A stretch of DNA of 64,000 nt. Source: Hoylesella loescheii DSM 19665 = JCM 12249 = ATCC 15930 (GTDB lineage: Bacteria; Bacteroidota; Bacteroidia; Bacteroidales; Bacteroidaceae). Below the pieces are notes generated by a model that was not told where the DNA came from, ran no database searches, and saw only the letters and a list, made by a program, of their open reading frames with translations. Below, piece after piece: positions 1-7,510 of this stretch (within the stretch, counting starts at the first letter, position 1; every line of letters begins with the position of its first letter). The translations under genes were made by a program, and so were the position numbers. The DNA is taken from positions 186,001-250,000 of the forward strand of contig NZ_KB899213.1 of the NCBI RefSeq assembly GCF_000378085.1, given 5' to 3'.

Positions 1-306
1 GTTCAGGCTCTTGGCATTTTCTTCCAATGCGATGTTCATGGTTGGCGTGGCCTTCACTTCAATGGTTTTAAACCCCAAGTAAGATATAACCAGCGTTGCC
101 CCGCTGTTCACTTCGAGTTTAAAATTGCCGTCAATGTCGGTGACGGTTCCGCGTGTGGTTCCTTTTTCCACGACGGATGCGCCCGTGATGGGTTCGCCGT
201 CGGTGGCCGAAGTAACCTTACCGCTCACGTTTACGCCTTGCGCATGGGTAAGGGCGCATACGAAAATGGCCATCGCGATGATAAGAAGAGTTCGTAGCTG
301 CTTCAT
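1..306 (-). CDS. SusC/RagA-family TonB-linked outer-membrane protein, N-terminal part
   Basis: This is the first 102 codons of a gene running off the left edge. The start is the ATG at 306-304. The N-terminus is a signal peptide (MKQLRTLLIIAMAIFVCALTHAQ). It is followed by the carboxypeptidase-D-regulatory-like domain seen at the start of SusC proteins (VNVSGKVTSATDGEPITGAS, a TDIDGNF turn, and VISYLGFKTIEV). In this family that domain precedes a TonB plug and a 22-strand barrel, which would lie outside the window. SusC proteins import glycans or peptides with a SusD lipoprotein partner. The barrel and any SusD are not visible, so the substrate cannot be guessed. A promoter with paired direct repeats lies upstream. 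Confidence 0.9.
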   Translation of the reverse strand, partial: MKQLRTLLIIAMAIFVCALTHAQGVNVSGKVTSATDGEPITGASVVEKGTTRGTVTDIDGNFKLEVNSGATLVISYLGFKTIEVKATPTMNIALEENAKSLN

Positions 307-450
307 TTCTTGTTGCGTAATTAGGTTTTATAAATATGTAAGATTGTAGCTTTGTAGAGAGGGGAAAGTAGCCTTTCTCATCGGGTCGCGTAATTCCTAA
401 AATTGATTTATGTCAATTCGGGTGCGCTTTCTCCCCATCTTCTGCGGAGG

Positions 451-515
451 CAAATTTAGTACGAACGCGCGTAAGGGGCTTGCAATAATCGTTCGTATGC
501 ATGCAAAAATCGTTC
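451..515 (-). promoter_or_regulatory. Promoter and putative operator of the leftward SusC gene
   Basis: On the minus strand a perfect Bacteroidota -7 box (TAAATTTG) lies at 458-451. This puts transcription start near 444 and leaves an untranslated leader of about 138 nt. Two direct repeats, TGCAATAATCGTTC at 481-494 and TGCAAAAATCGTTC at 502-515, lie just upstream with a 21-bp period, about two helical turns. Their position, roughly -37 to -71 from the predicted start, suits an activator of the kind that switches SusC/SusD operons on. The regulator is not identified. Confidence 0.55.
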
Positions 516-545
516 ATGAAACATTTTTGTAAGAGAAAGAAAGAA

Positions 546-729
546 TAATTTGGGCAGTTGACGAGCTAACAAGTAGGCGAGTAGGCAAGGGGAAAGTGAA
601 CAAGTTGACTTGTCCTCTTGTCTACTGATTGACTGCTTTACTCGTCAACAGGTTCACTTGTCTACTCGTTAATTTGTTACCTCCCCATCTTGCCATCTGG
701 TTAACTTATTAACTCGTGAACTTATCTAC
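546..729. repeat. Degenerate 8-bp-period repeat array (copy 1)
   Basis: A low-complexity stretch is built from variants of TYAACTCG or TTAACTTG repeated about every 8 bp. The left part is in the opposite orientation (CGAGTTRR-like), so the array is partly inverted around 590. There is no open frame. The same kind of array occurs at 12746-12838, 27352-27412 and 33782-33918. An 8-bp period is not a multiple of three, which argues against coding. Confidence 0.6.
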
Positions 730-730
730 T

Positions 731-929
731 AAAAAATGACTATCCCCCAAAAGTCAACGTTGAACGAAGCGTTCAGTCATTGTCCTCGGGGGATAGTCGG
801 GGTGTTTTCTAAGAGATCGATTGTCTAATTGATGTTGTGCGGGTGTAAATGGTCGGAATGCGGGCAAGCAATTAACAATCACTCGAGCCGCGTTTTGGTT
901 TAAATCATACGACTTCCAATCTCTGAAAT
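731..929 (-). ncRNA. Structured small RNA with its own promoter and terminator
   Basis: On the minus strand a TACTTTTG -7 box (943-936) with a TTG -33 element (965-963; spacer 19 nt) predicts a start near 929. Transcription would end at a strong intrinsic terminator: arms at 798-788 and 748-737 (GACTATCCCCC pairing with GGGGGATAGTC) followed by six T. The body of about 200 nt has no usable frame but has long pairings. The 5' AGAGAUUG pairs with CGAUCUCU, flanked by UUUC/GAAA, and inside it GAUUGU-UAAUUG pairs with CAAUUAG-ACAAUC. A small TGAACG/CGTTCA hairpin sits in the terminator loop. It could be the lineage's 6S RNA or another known Bacteroidales RNA, but I do not recognise it with certainty. 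Confidence 0.65.
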
Positions 930-1077
930 GCGATGCAAAAGTAATAATTTGCTTCAAAACGCACAATAAATGTTCCAAAAAATATATTTTATGGCGTCAT
1001 TCCTTGATATAGATTAGATTTTGGGTGGGTAGAAAGCAAGATGTAGGAAGTGTAGTTGCACAATATAACGACAAAAA

Positions 1078-1108
1078 TTTTGAATTAGAAGAATAATGTG
1101 TATTTTTG
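1078..1108 (+). promoter_or_regulatory. Promoter of the ImmA/IrrE-DUF4411 pair
   Basis: A TTTTG -33 element at 1078-1082 and a TATTTTTG -7 box at 1101-1108 are separated by 18 nt. The predicted transcription start near 1115 lies downstream of the first in-frame ATG (1098), which decides the gene start in favour of the ATG at 1128. Confidence 0.6.
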
Positions 1109-1127
1109 CAGTAGAAACCAAAATCAG

Positions 1128-2255
1128 ATGGCAACGCAAGACAGAATAAGTATCCCCGCAAGTCGATATGGCTGGGCCATACAAAGGGCAGGGCTAACGG
1201 TGGATGGCTACATAAAAAGTCATCCCAAAACTGCATTGCCCCAATGGATGGATGGAACGAAACAGCCTACGATAAAGCAACTTGAAGATTTTGCCAAACG
1301 TGTAAACGTTCCCTTTGGTTTCCTTTTGTTAGAGACTGTTCCAACAGAGGCGGTCCCATTTCCTGTGTTTCGCGGTGAAGCTGGACAGCACAACGGTTTC
1401 GACCTGAACGTGTACGACACAGTTAATGCAGTGAAAAGGCGGCAAGAGTGGTTGGAAGATTACCTTAGGGATAACGAACTGGATACTTGCCGATTGGTAG
1501 GTGCGGTAAGCCTGCAGACGCCAATTGCTAATGCAGTGGATAGCTTGCGAAAGGAATTGGGACTTGAACCCAAATGGGCTTTCGAACAACCCTCTACCGA
1601 AGTGGCTGTGAAGATTGTCACTGAGTGTTTAGAGGGCGCAGGCGTATTTGTGGCCTTCAATGGCGTAGTGGGAAATAATACCCATCGCCCATTAGATGTG
1701 TCGGAATGCAGAGGTTTCGCCCTTGTCAATGAGGTTGCGCCCTATATCTTCATAAACAGCGCCGATGCACCAGTCGCACAATTGTTTACGCTCATACACG
1801 AAGCGGCCCACCTGATGTTAGGCGTTAGTGCTGGCCATGCTGCCACCGACACTTTGAGTAATGATGCCTTGGAGCATTATTGTGACCGTGTTGCTGCAGA
1901 GTTTTTAGTTCCGCACCAGGTTTTAACTGGTACTTGGGATGGTGATATCAAACGCATAGCTAAGAAATTTAAAGTGAGCGAACTTGTTATTGCCCGTAGG
2001 GCACACGATATAGGCTTACTAAGTAATGAAGCTTATCGCCGTTTTTGGCACGAATATACCCAGCGCCCTAAAACCGAAAAGAAGCAAGGAGGCGGTGGAA
2101 GTTTCTATCGAACAAGCCTTAAACGTGTGGGCCGACTTTTCGCCATACATGTAAGAAATGCTGTGGACACTAGACAACTCTCGTATACAGAGGCTTATCG
2201 GCTAACGGGACTTTACGGCAAAACCTATGATAACTTTATGAACAACAATGTCTAA
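1128..2255 (+). CDS. ImmA/IrrE-type zinc metallopeptidase with N-terminal HTH-like region
   Basis: This 375-residue protein has an N-terminal XRE-like helix-turn-helix region (about residues 8-65, including KQPTIKQLEDFAKRVNVPFGFLL). It is followed by an ImmA/IrrE peptidase domain with the zinc motif HEAAH at 224-228 and a downstream DRVAAEFL segment whose Glu258 is the likely third ligand. Family members cleave or sense repressors, and in this arrangement they pair with a DUF4411 PIN-like protein. The next gene, 11 bp downstream, is exactly that, so the two form a toxin-antitoxin-like or defence-associated unit. The ATG at 1098 is rejected because it lies in the promoter. The catalytic motif is intact. 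The target is unknown. Confidence 0.85.
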   Translation: MATQDRISIPASRYGWAIQRAGLTVDGYIKSHPKTALPQWMDGTKQPTIKQLEDFAKRVNVPFGFLLLETVPTEAVPFPVFRGEAGQHNGFDLNVYDTVNAVKRRQEWLEDYLRDNELDTCRLVGAVSLQTPIANAVDSLRKELGLEPKWAFEQPSTEVAVKIVTECLEGAGVFVAFNGVVGNNTHRPLDVSECRGFALVNEVAPYIFINSADAPVAQLFTLIHEAAHLMLGVSAGHAATDTLSNDALEHYCDRVAAEFLVPHQVLTGTWDGDIKRIAKKFKVSELVIARRAHDIGLLSNEAYRRFWHEYTQRPKTEKKQGGGGSFYRTSLKRVGRLFAIHVRNAVDTRQLSYTEAYRLTGLYGKTYDNFMNNNV

Positions 2256-2266
2256 AAGGTGCATGT

Positions 2267-2749
2267 ATGGGCTATTTATTTGATACCAATATATTTATTA
2301 CCGCGAAAAACCAACTGCCTGCCGATGTTTGGCCGACATTTTGGCTACGTATGAGCGAGCTTATATTGGATGGAAAAGTTTTCACCAGTACGAAAGTGCG
2401 GGAAGAAATTGAGCGCGGAAACGACGAACTGACGCTTTGGATGACACAAAACCACGTTCCAGGCTTTTATATTGAACTAGATCGTGAAATCTTAGCCCAA
2501 TATGCTGAAACCCTAAACTGGGCTAAGGGCAATGCCGTTTTCTCTTCTACGGCCCTTGACGAGTACGCTAATGTAGCCGATTCTTACCTCGTTGCCACAG
2601 CCGCAGCTAAAGGGATGACGCTTGTTACCTTCGAGAAATCAAACCCGCTAAGCAAAAGACGTGTGATGATACCCGATGCTTGCAGCGCTATCGGGGTTAG
2701 ATATTGCGACTTGAACACGGCCTTGCGAGAAATGAACGTTGTGATATAA
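2267..2749 (+). CDS. DUF4411 PIN-like nuclease, probable toxin partner
   Basis: This 160-residue protein looks like a PIN-fold ribonuclease of the DUF4411 family. It opens MGYLFDTNIF with Asp6 in the first strand, and has Glu47 (VREEIE) and Asp105 (VADSYLVA) spaced as PIN metal ligands, with a later Asp137. PIN toxins cut RNA. The family is commonly encoded directly after an XRE/ImmA-IrrE protein, as here, with an 11-bp gap, so co-transcription is expected. Whether the upstream protein neutralises this one by binding or by proteolysis cannot be read from sequence. The start follows an AAAAGGT ribosome-binding-like stretch. Confidence 0.8.
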   Translation: MGYLFDTNIFITAKNQLPADVWPTFWLRMSELILDGKVFTSTKVREEIERGNDELTLWMTQNHVPGFYIELDREILAQYAETLNWAKGNAVFSSTALDEYANVADSYLVATAAAKGMTLVTFEKSNPLSKRRVMIPDACSAIGVRYCDLNTALREMNVVI

Positions 2750-3205
2750 TGATGGAATAGACGCCCAAACTACGCTCCATTAATTTTAAGTTCACCCTTT
2801 AATATCCTTACGCCAGTATGGGAAAACGAATAACTTGTCGCAACTTGTGTACAGGTTGTGGTGCGTTGAGCTAATTCCCATTAAGCGGTTGTTTTACCTG
2901 GTAGCTATTTCTTACGCCTCAGTCTTCCTCAAAACGCGTGGCGTCTTAATTCTAACGCGTAATAAACGCTTCTTACGCTTTATTGTTACTCATGCGTATG
3001 TGGCTTTGTTCCGAAGCAGGCATGTATTTATCCCCAAGCATTTCTATAAATGTGGCCTTGTTATGATGCCGAAAGGGAGGGGTAGAAACGGGCTGCCAAT
3101 CAGGCGTGAGCAGATAGAAAAGGGTTGAGGTAGATTGCTTTTGCAGACTAGAAAATGTGTGGCTGGTAACCAGTGGATCATTTTTCGCCTTGGTATCGCT
3201 AAGCT

Positions 3206-3304
3206 GGAACCCTGTTCCATGTCATCTGGAACGTCATTCCAACTTATCTGGAACATCGTTCCAACTTATCTGGAATCCTGTTCCATCTTAGCTCCAACAG
3301 GGCG
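3206..3304. repeat. 22-bp palindromic array, locus 1 (four units plus a partial)
   Basis: Four direct 22-bp units occupy 3206-3227, 3228-3249, 3250-3271 and 3272-3293. Each follows GGAACnnnGTTCC (a dyad with a 3-nt centre) plus a 9-nt linker of the form AnnTnAnnT. A truncated fifth unit follows. The same architecture recurs at 17973-18073, 39059-39157 and 57024-57120, always with four units. Confidence 0.85.
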
Positions 3305-3495
3305 AAAGGTAATTTATGTGCAATCATAGGGCCGTAAATGGCTTATAAGGGACTTAAAAGAGAGAGCCCAAGGGGAGCGTAGTGGTGGTATCTTGGTTGA
3401 CCAAAAGCAATTCTAATTTTTCGAGTTGGTTCGTTGTTAATGGTATTCGTGTTGCTGGCTTATGGTACTTGTCCACTCATTAGGTTTGGCCTTTT

Positions 3496-3520
3496 CGCGC
3501 GCGTACGCGTGTATATATAA
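3496..3520. repeat. Alternating CG tract joined to TATATA (copy 1)
   Basis: CGCGCGCGTACGCG runs into TGTATATATAA. Near-identical blocks occur at 7252-7280 and 63118-63142. Such alternating purine-pyrimidine DNA can adopt unusual helical forms. Its function here is unknown. Confidence 0.6.
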
Positions 3521-3758
3521 GATGAATAATCGTCTAGGCAGCACCCAAAAACCATGGTTCGCAAAACCGTCTGTTAATGAAAATCAGCGAATTGGATGCA
3601 GTCAAGCGTGAAAAGTCGTAAAAAATGAGTCTCGGTTTGCCTTTCTCGTTAATGCGCCAAGGTGCCTTATTTATTTCTAAAAAGTAGTTAAAATACCTAA
3701 AATCAATGCACAATGAGGGGGTATGTGTGCAATGAAGAGTGCTTTTTTGGGCGAAATG

Positions 3759-3791
3759 TTTGTGGATATGAATAAAAATGATTTCCTTTGC
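3759..3791 (+). promoter_or_regulatory. Promoter of acpP-fabF-rnc
   Basis: A TTTG -33 element near 3759-3762 and a TTCCTTTG -7 box at 3784-3791 match the Bacteroidota consensus with one mismatch. The start near 3798 supports translation from the ATG at 3844 rather than the upstream ATG at 3778. Confidence 0.5.
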
Positions 3792-3843
3792 ACCCGAATT
3801 TTCGGATGAAATTTATTTACAAACACTATTAAATTTTACAATT

Positions 3844-4080
3844 ATGTCAGAAATTGAATCGAAAGTAAAAGCTATCATCGTTGACAAACTCGGTGTAGAC
3901 GAAGCAGAGGTAAAACCCGAAGCAAGCTTCACCAACGACCTTGGTGCAGACTCGCTCGACACTGTAGAACTGATTATGGAGTTCGAAAAGGAATTTGGCA
4001 TCTCCATCCCCGACGACAAAGCTGAGAAGATTGGCACTGTTGGCGACGCTATCGCCTATATCGCTGAAAACGCAAAGTAA
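3844..4080 (+). CDS. acpP: Acyl carrier protein
   Basis: This 78-residue acidic protein carries growing acyl chains as thioesters during type II fatty acid synthesis in the cytoplasm. The phosphopantetheine attachment motif is intact ([17 protein letters not shown], serine at about residue 37), and the helices are those of bacterial AcpP, with the usual length. The start at 3844 is chosen because the longer frame from 3778 lies over the promoter and adds a non-homologous leader. fabF and rnc follow in the same order as in many Bacteroidota. Confidence 0.97.
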   Translation: MSEIESKVKAIIVDKLGVDEAEVKPEASFTNDLGADSLDTVELIMEFEKEFGISIPDDKAEKIGTVGDAIAYIAENAK

Positions 4081-4090
4081 AGTGACAAGC

Positions 4091-4136
4091 TTTTGGTTAT
4101 GGCCTCCTGCATCTGCCGGAGCCATAACCAAAAACT
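4091..4136 (+). terminator. Long hairpin between acpP and fabF
   Basis: TTTTGGTTATGGC at 4091-4103 is perfectly complementary to GCCATAACCAAAA at 4121-4133. The arms extend to 16 bp if one bulged C is allowed. No T-run follows, so it may act as a partial terminator or mRNA-stabilising hairpin that lets acpP be made in excess over fabF. Confidence 0.6.
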
Positions 4137-4309
4137 CTTGATCACCCTTATTTTACCCCTAGGGAAATTAACAACAAGGCCGATTTCGACTTTCGCATCA
4201 GGCGGTGGAAGAGCGAAAGATACACACGTGTATTTGCTTATTTACGACCTTTTCTATTCCACCCGCGCGTTTGTTTGAAACGCCCCTTAAAGCAATATTT
4301 TTCATTTCA

Positions 4310-5572
4310 ATGGAGTTAAAAAGAGTAGTAGTGACGGGTCTTGGAGCCGTTACCCCCGTTGGCAACACGCCCGAAGAGACGTGGGCTAACCTGTTGGCCG
4401 GTAAGAGTGGCGCAGCACCCATCACACATTTCGACACCACCAATTTCAAAAGCAAGTTCGCCTGCGAGGTGAAAAACCTCAACGTGACCGACTATATCGA
4501 CCGTAAGGAGGCTCGCAAGATGGACCGCTATACCCAATTGGCCATTATCTCGGCTATGCAGGGTATTAAAGATAGTGGTCTGGACATGGAAAAGGAAGAC
4601 CGCAACCGCATTGGCGTGGTTTACGGTGTGGGTATCGGCGGTATCAAAACCTTTGAAGAGGAAGTTACTTACTATGGCCAGCACCTTGGTGAAGAGCCTA
4701 AGTTCAACCCCTTCTTCATCCCTAAGATGATTGCCGACATCGCTGCCGGACACATCTCGATTATGTATGGCCTGCACGGGCCCAACTATGCCACCACTTC
4801 GGCTTGCGCATCGTCGACCAATGCTTTGGCCGATGCCTTCAACCTCATTCGTTTGGGTAAGGCCAACGTTATTGTTAGCGGTGGTGCCGAGGCTGCCATC
4901 TGTGGCTGTGGCGTAGGTGGATTTAACGCTATGCACGCCCTTTCTACCCGAAACGACGACCCCGAGCGCGCTTCGCGTCCATTTAGCAAGAGCCGCGACG
5001 GATTCGTTATGGGCGAGGGAGCTGGCTGTCTGATTCTGGAAGAACTGGAACACGCTAAGGCTCGCGGTGCTAAGATCTATGCCGAGATGGTAGGCGAGGG
5101 CGCAAGTGCCGACGCACACCACATCACGGCTAGTCATCCCGAAGGCTTGGGCGCACGACTGGTGATGCAAAACGCATTGGAAGATGCCGGATTGAAACCC
5201 GAAGACATCGACTACATTAACGTGCACGGCACGTCGACACCTGTGGGCGACGTTTCGGAGGCAAAAGCCATTAAGGAGCTTTTTGGTGAAGCAGCCTATA
5301 AACTCAACATCAGTTCAACCAAATCGATGACGGGACACTTGCTCGGAGCAGCTGGCGCCGTTGAGGCAATGGCCTCGGTGCTCGCCGTTCATAACGACAT
5401 CATCCCCCCAACAATAAACCACGACGAAGACGACGTGGACGAGAACATCGATTATAACCTCAACTTCACGTTCAACAAGGCACAAAAGCGCGTGGTGCGA
5501 GCTGCACTAAGCAACACATTTGGCTTTGGAGGACATAACGCTTGTGTTATTTTCAAGAAGTATGCTGAGTAA
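4310..5572 (+). CDS. fabF: Beta-ketoacyl-ACP synthase II
   Basis: This 420-residue condensing enzyme elongates acyl-ACP with malonyl-ACP in fatty acid synthesis. It has the KAS II thiolase fold with the catalytic cysteine in TSACASSTNA (Cys166) and the two histidines in NVHGTSTPVGD and KSMTGHLLGAAG. The length matches FabF. The ATG at 4310 gives the canonical start (MELKRVVVTGLGAVTPVG); the upstream extension to 4205 is not homologous. It lies 229 bp after acpP and overlaps rnc by 11 bp, so fabF and rnc are probably translationally coupled. Confidence 0.97.
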   Translation: MELKRVVVTGLGAVTPVGNTPEETWANLLAGKSGAAPITHFDTTNFKSKFACEVKNLNVTDYIDRKEARKMDRYTQLAIISAMQGIKDSGLDMEKEDRNRIGVVYGVGIGGIKTFEEEVTYYGQHLGEEPKFNPFFIPKMIADIAAGHISIMYGLHGPNYATTSACASSTNALADAFNLIRLGKANVIVSGGAEAAICGCGVGGFNAMHALSTRNDDPERASRPFSKSRDGFVMGEGAGCLILEELEHAKARGAKIYAEMVGEGASADAHHITASHPEGLGARLVMQNALEDAGLKPEDIDYINVHGTSTPVGDVSEAKAIKELFGEAAYKLNISSTKSMTGHLLGAAGAVEAMASVLAVHNDIIPPTINHDEDDVDENIDYNLNFTFNKAQKRVVRAALSNTFGFGGHNACVIFKKYAE

Positions 5573-6983
5573 TCTTATCGACAGAGTAAGGCTTCCTTTC
5601 CGTAAAGAAAAGGAGCTTTACTCGTCTTTATTTGAGATTCTTGGGTTCTATCCGCGAAACATTGGCTACTATAAGCTTGCCCTGATGCACAAGAGTGTGA
5701 TGCGACGAGGTGCAAATGGCAAACCTGTGAATAACGAAAGACTTGAATTCCTGGGCGACGCCATACTCGACGCCATCGTGGGCGACATTGTTTACCGACA
5801 CTTCCCCGGAAAAAGGGAGGGATTCCTTACTAATACCCGAAGCAAGCTTGTGCAGCGCGAAACACTTAACCGACTGGCACAAGAGATGGGTATAAGCAGG
5901 CTGATACTCTCGTCGGGACACTCTTCTTCGCATAATAGCTACATGGGCGGCAACGCTTTCGAGGCCCTTGTGGGGGCCATCTACCTTGACCGCGGTTATG
6001 CCAGCTGTATGCGATTTATGGAAAAGCGCATCTTGGCCAAGATGATTAACATCGACAAGGTGGCTTATAAGGAGGTGAACTTTAAGAGTAAGCTTATCGA
6101 ATGGAGCCAGAAAAACCGCGTGAAGCTCGACTTTATCGTCAAAGAGCAGGGCAAAGACAAAAATGGCAGTCCCTTCTTTCTATTCTGCGTAGAGCTGGAA
6201 GGCATCGAAGGATGCAAAGGCCGTGGGTATAGCAAGAAGGAAAGTCAGCAGTTGGCCTCTAAGCTAACGCTCGAAAGGCTGAAGAAAGAGCCGCAATTCA
6301 TCGACCAGGTGTTTGCAGCTAAGGCCAGTAGGACGAAGAAGGAGGGCACGGCAGATGCCGAAGAAAATGCTGCTAACGAACAGCAACAGCCCGAAGTCTT
6401 GGCCAATGGTGCACAGCCTGTTGTCGATGGCAATGCCCAACGAAAGACCGAACCTCAGACGCCACCAACTGGCGCAACGAGCGAAACGGACAAGGCCAAA
6501 GCCGACGAGCAAATAGTCGAACGCACAAACAAGTCTGCCAACGCGCACACGGAGAAACCTGCCACTGAATGCACAGACGAACGTTCTTCGGAACGCGCCG
6601 CCGAAAGAAAGTCGGAGCGTGCCAACGAACGTAAAGCGCGTAACGAAGCGCACCGCACAAAAGCGGCAGACAACGCCGAAACAAACGGTCAGGCCAAGGA
6701 AAAACCCAAGAAACAAGAAAGACGAGTTAACGAGAAGGCGGAAGAAACCGAAGTGGTGGTGTATAGGGACGATGCTCCCAAAGACGAACCAACGGAAAAA
6801 CAACAGCACCTTTATCCGCAGCGGGAGATTGAAGAAGCCGCAACCGAGACGTTGGACTTCGACGACGATCCTGAATTCGACCTTAGCCATATCACGGCTC
6901 GCCAACAGTCGCGTGAAGAGATTATCGCTGCGGCCGAAGCTGCCGCTTTCAGCGAAGAGCACACCGATAATCAAAACCAATGA
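5562..6983 (+). CDS. rnc: Ribonuclease III with long charged C-terminal extension
   Basis: This 473-residue protein is a double-stranded-RNA endonuclease that acts in rRNA maturation and mRNA turnover. The catalytic domain (about 20-160) carries the signature NERLEFLGDA (58-67), and a dsRNA-binding domain follows (about 172-243). Typical RNase III ends near there. This one continues for about 224 residues rich in Glu, Lys, Arg and Ala (for example ERAAERKSERANERK), ending in a more acidic segment; the tail is probably disordered. The position corresponding to the second catalytic aspartate of E. coli appears as Asn131 (GGNAFEALVG), with the following Glu135 region kept. I believe this is common in Bacteroidota. 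The start at 5562 overlaps the end of fabF. Confidence 0.93.
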   Translation: MLSNLIDRVRLPFRKEKELYSSLFEILGFYPRNIGYYKLALMHKSVMRRGANGKPVNNERLEFLGDAILDAIVGDIVYRHFPGKREGFLTNTRSKLVQRETLNRLAQEMGISRLILSSGHSSSHNSYMGGNAFEALVGAIYLDRGYASCMRFMEKRILAKMINIDKVAYKEVNFKSKLIEWSQKNRVKLDFIVKEQGKDKNGSPFFLFCVELEGIEGCKGRGYSKKESQQLASKLTLERLKKEPQFIDQVFAAKASRTKKEGTADAEENAANEQQQPEVLANGAQPVVDGNAQRKTEPQTPPTGATSETDKAKADEQIVERTNKSANAHTEKPATECTDERSSERAAERKSERANERKARNEAHRTKAADNAETNGQAKEKPKKQERRVNEKAEETEVVVYRDDAPKDEPTEKQQHLYPQREIEEAATETLDFDDDPEFDLSHITARQQSREEIIAAAEAAAFSEEHTDNQNQ

Positions 6984-7016
6984 CGAACGCGTTGATAGGC
7001 GTGAGTAAGCCTTATT

Positions 7017-7067
7017 AAAACTGCACCCCAATTTTGCACAGACAAAGTTGGGGTGCAGTTTTTTTTG
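7017..7067 (+). terminator. Strong intrinsic terminator after rnc
   Basis: AAAACTGCACCCCAA (7017-7031) pairs perfectly with TTGGGGTGCAGTTTT (7048-7062) and is followed by a run of T. It ends the acpP-fabF-rnc operon. The A-rich 5' side could let it work on the other strand too. Confidence 0.9.
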
Positions 7068-7510
7068 TAGGCGGGAAGCTAGGGCGGGAGTGCGAGTGAG
7101 CCATATCGTATTCTCTCGCTAGCTTACCTTCCCAGCTGCAGCAATGCTATATTTGCATTGCAGGAACTCCGAGAAATTGTTCGTTGGCATATCTTGTCGT
7201 TTGCGTCCTATCGTATGGCGTAATGCGTTAGTACTCATGCACACACCATAATATATACACGCGCGTACGCGCGCGCGAGGATTTTGAGGGATATAAGTTG
7301 GGATGATGGGACAGGAAGGGTTGTTAGGATGAGGTGCGATAATTGTGTCATTGGTTGTTTTTATGTAATGCATCCAAAATAAATTTATTTATTTTCTATA
7401 TCCGTCTAAGTAATATTAGTAGGTTAGTTGTATATGTATTGTAAAGGGTTAAAATAAAGGCCCTATATCTATAGATTTACAACTGCTTTATACATAATAT
7501 TGCTAAACTT
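7068..7510 (+). other. Leader region of the SusC gene at 7511
   Basis: About 440 bp without a gene. A good -7 box (TATATTTG, 7149-7156) predicts a start near 7163 and would give a leader of about 350 nt. The alternating CG motif at 7252-7280 lies inside this leader. An AT-rich stretch from 7375 to 7500 could hold a closer promoter, but no clear TAnnTTTG box is visible there. Confidence 0.4.
7252..7280. repeat. Alternating CG tract joined to TATATA (copy 2)
   Basis: TATATACACGCGCGTACG is followed by CGCGCGCG. It shares the CGCGTACGCG core and the adjacent TATATA with the blocks at 3496-3520 and 63118-63142, here in mirrored order. Confidence 0.6.

Larger units (their letters stand above)
2750..3843. 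other. Long intergenic region upstream of acpP
   Basis: About 1.1 kb without a credible gene. It holds a 22-bp palindromic array (3206-3304), an alternating CG/TATATA motif (3496-3520) and the acpP promoter. A 97-codon open frame at 2835-3128 has no family resemblance, no ribosome-binding site and a basic, low-quality composition, so it was not called. Confidence 0.6.

Noticed and set aside
2835..3128. 97-codon rightward open frame
   Set aside because: No ribosome-binding site, no family resemblance, and it ends beside the palindromic array; treated as chance.
3206..3304. CRISPR-like array
   Set aside because: The units abut without unique spacers and each unit is palindromic; no cas genes are present.
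4316..5227. 303-codon open frame antisense to fabF
   Set aside because: Shadow of a strongly conserved coding region in biased codon use.
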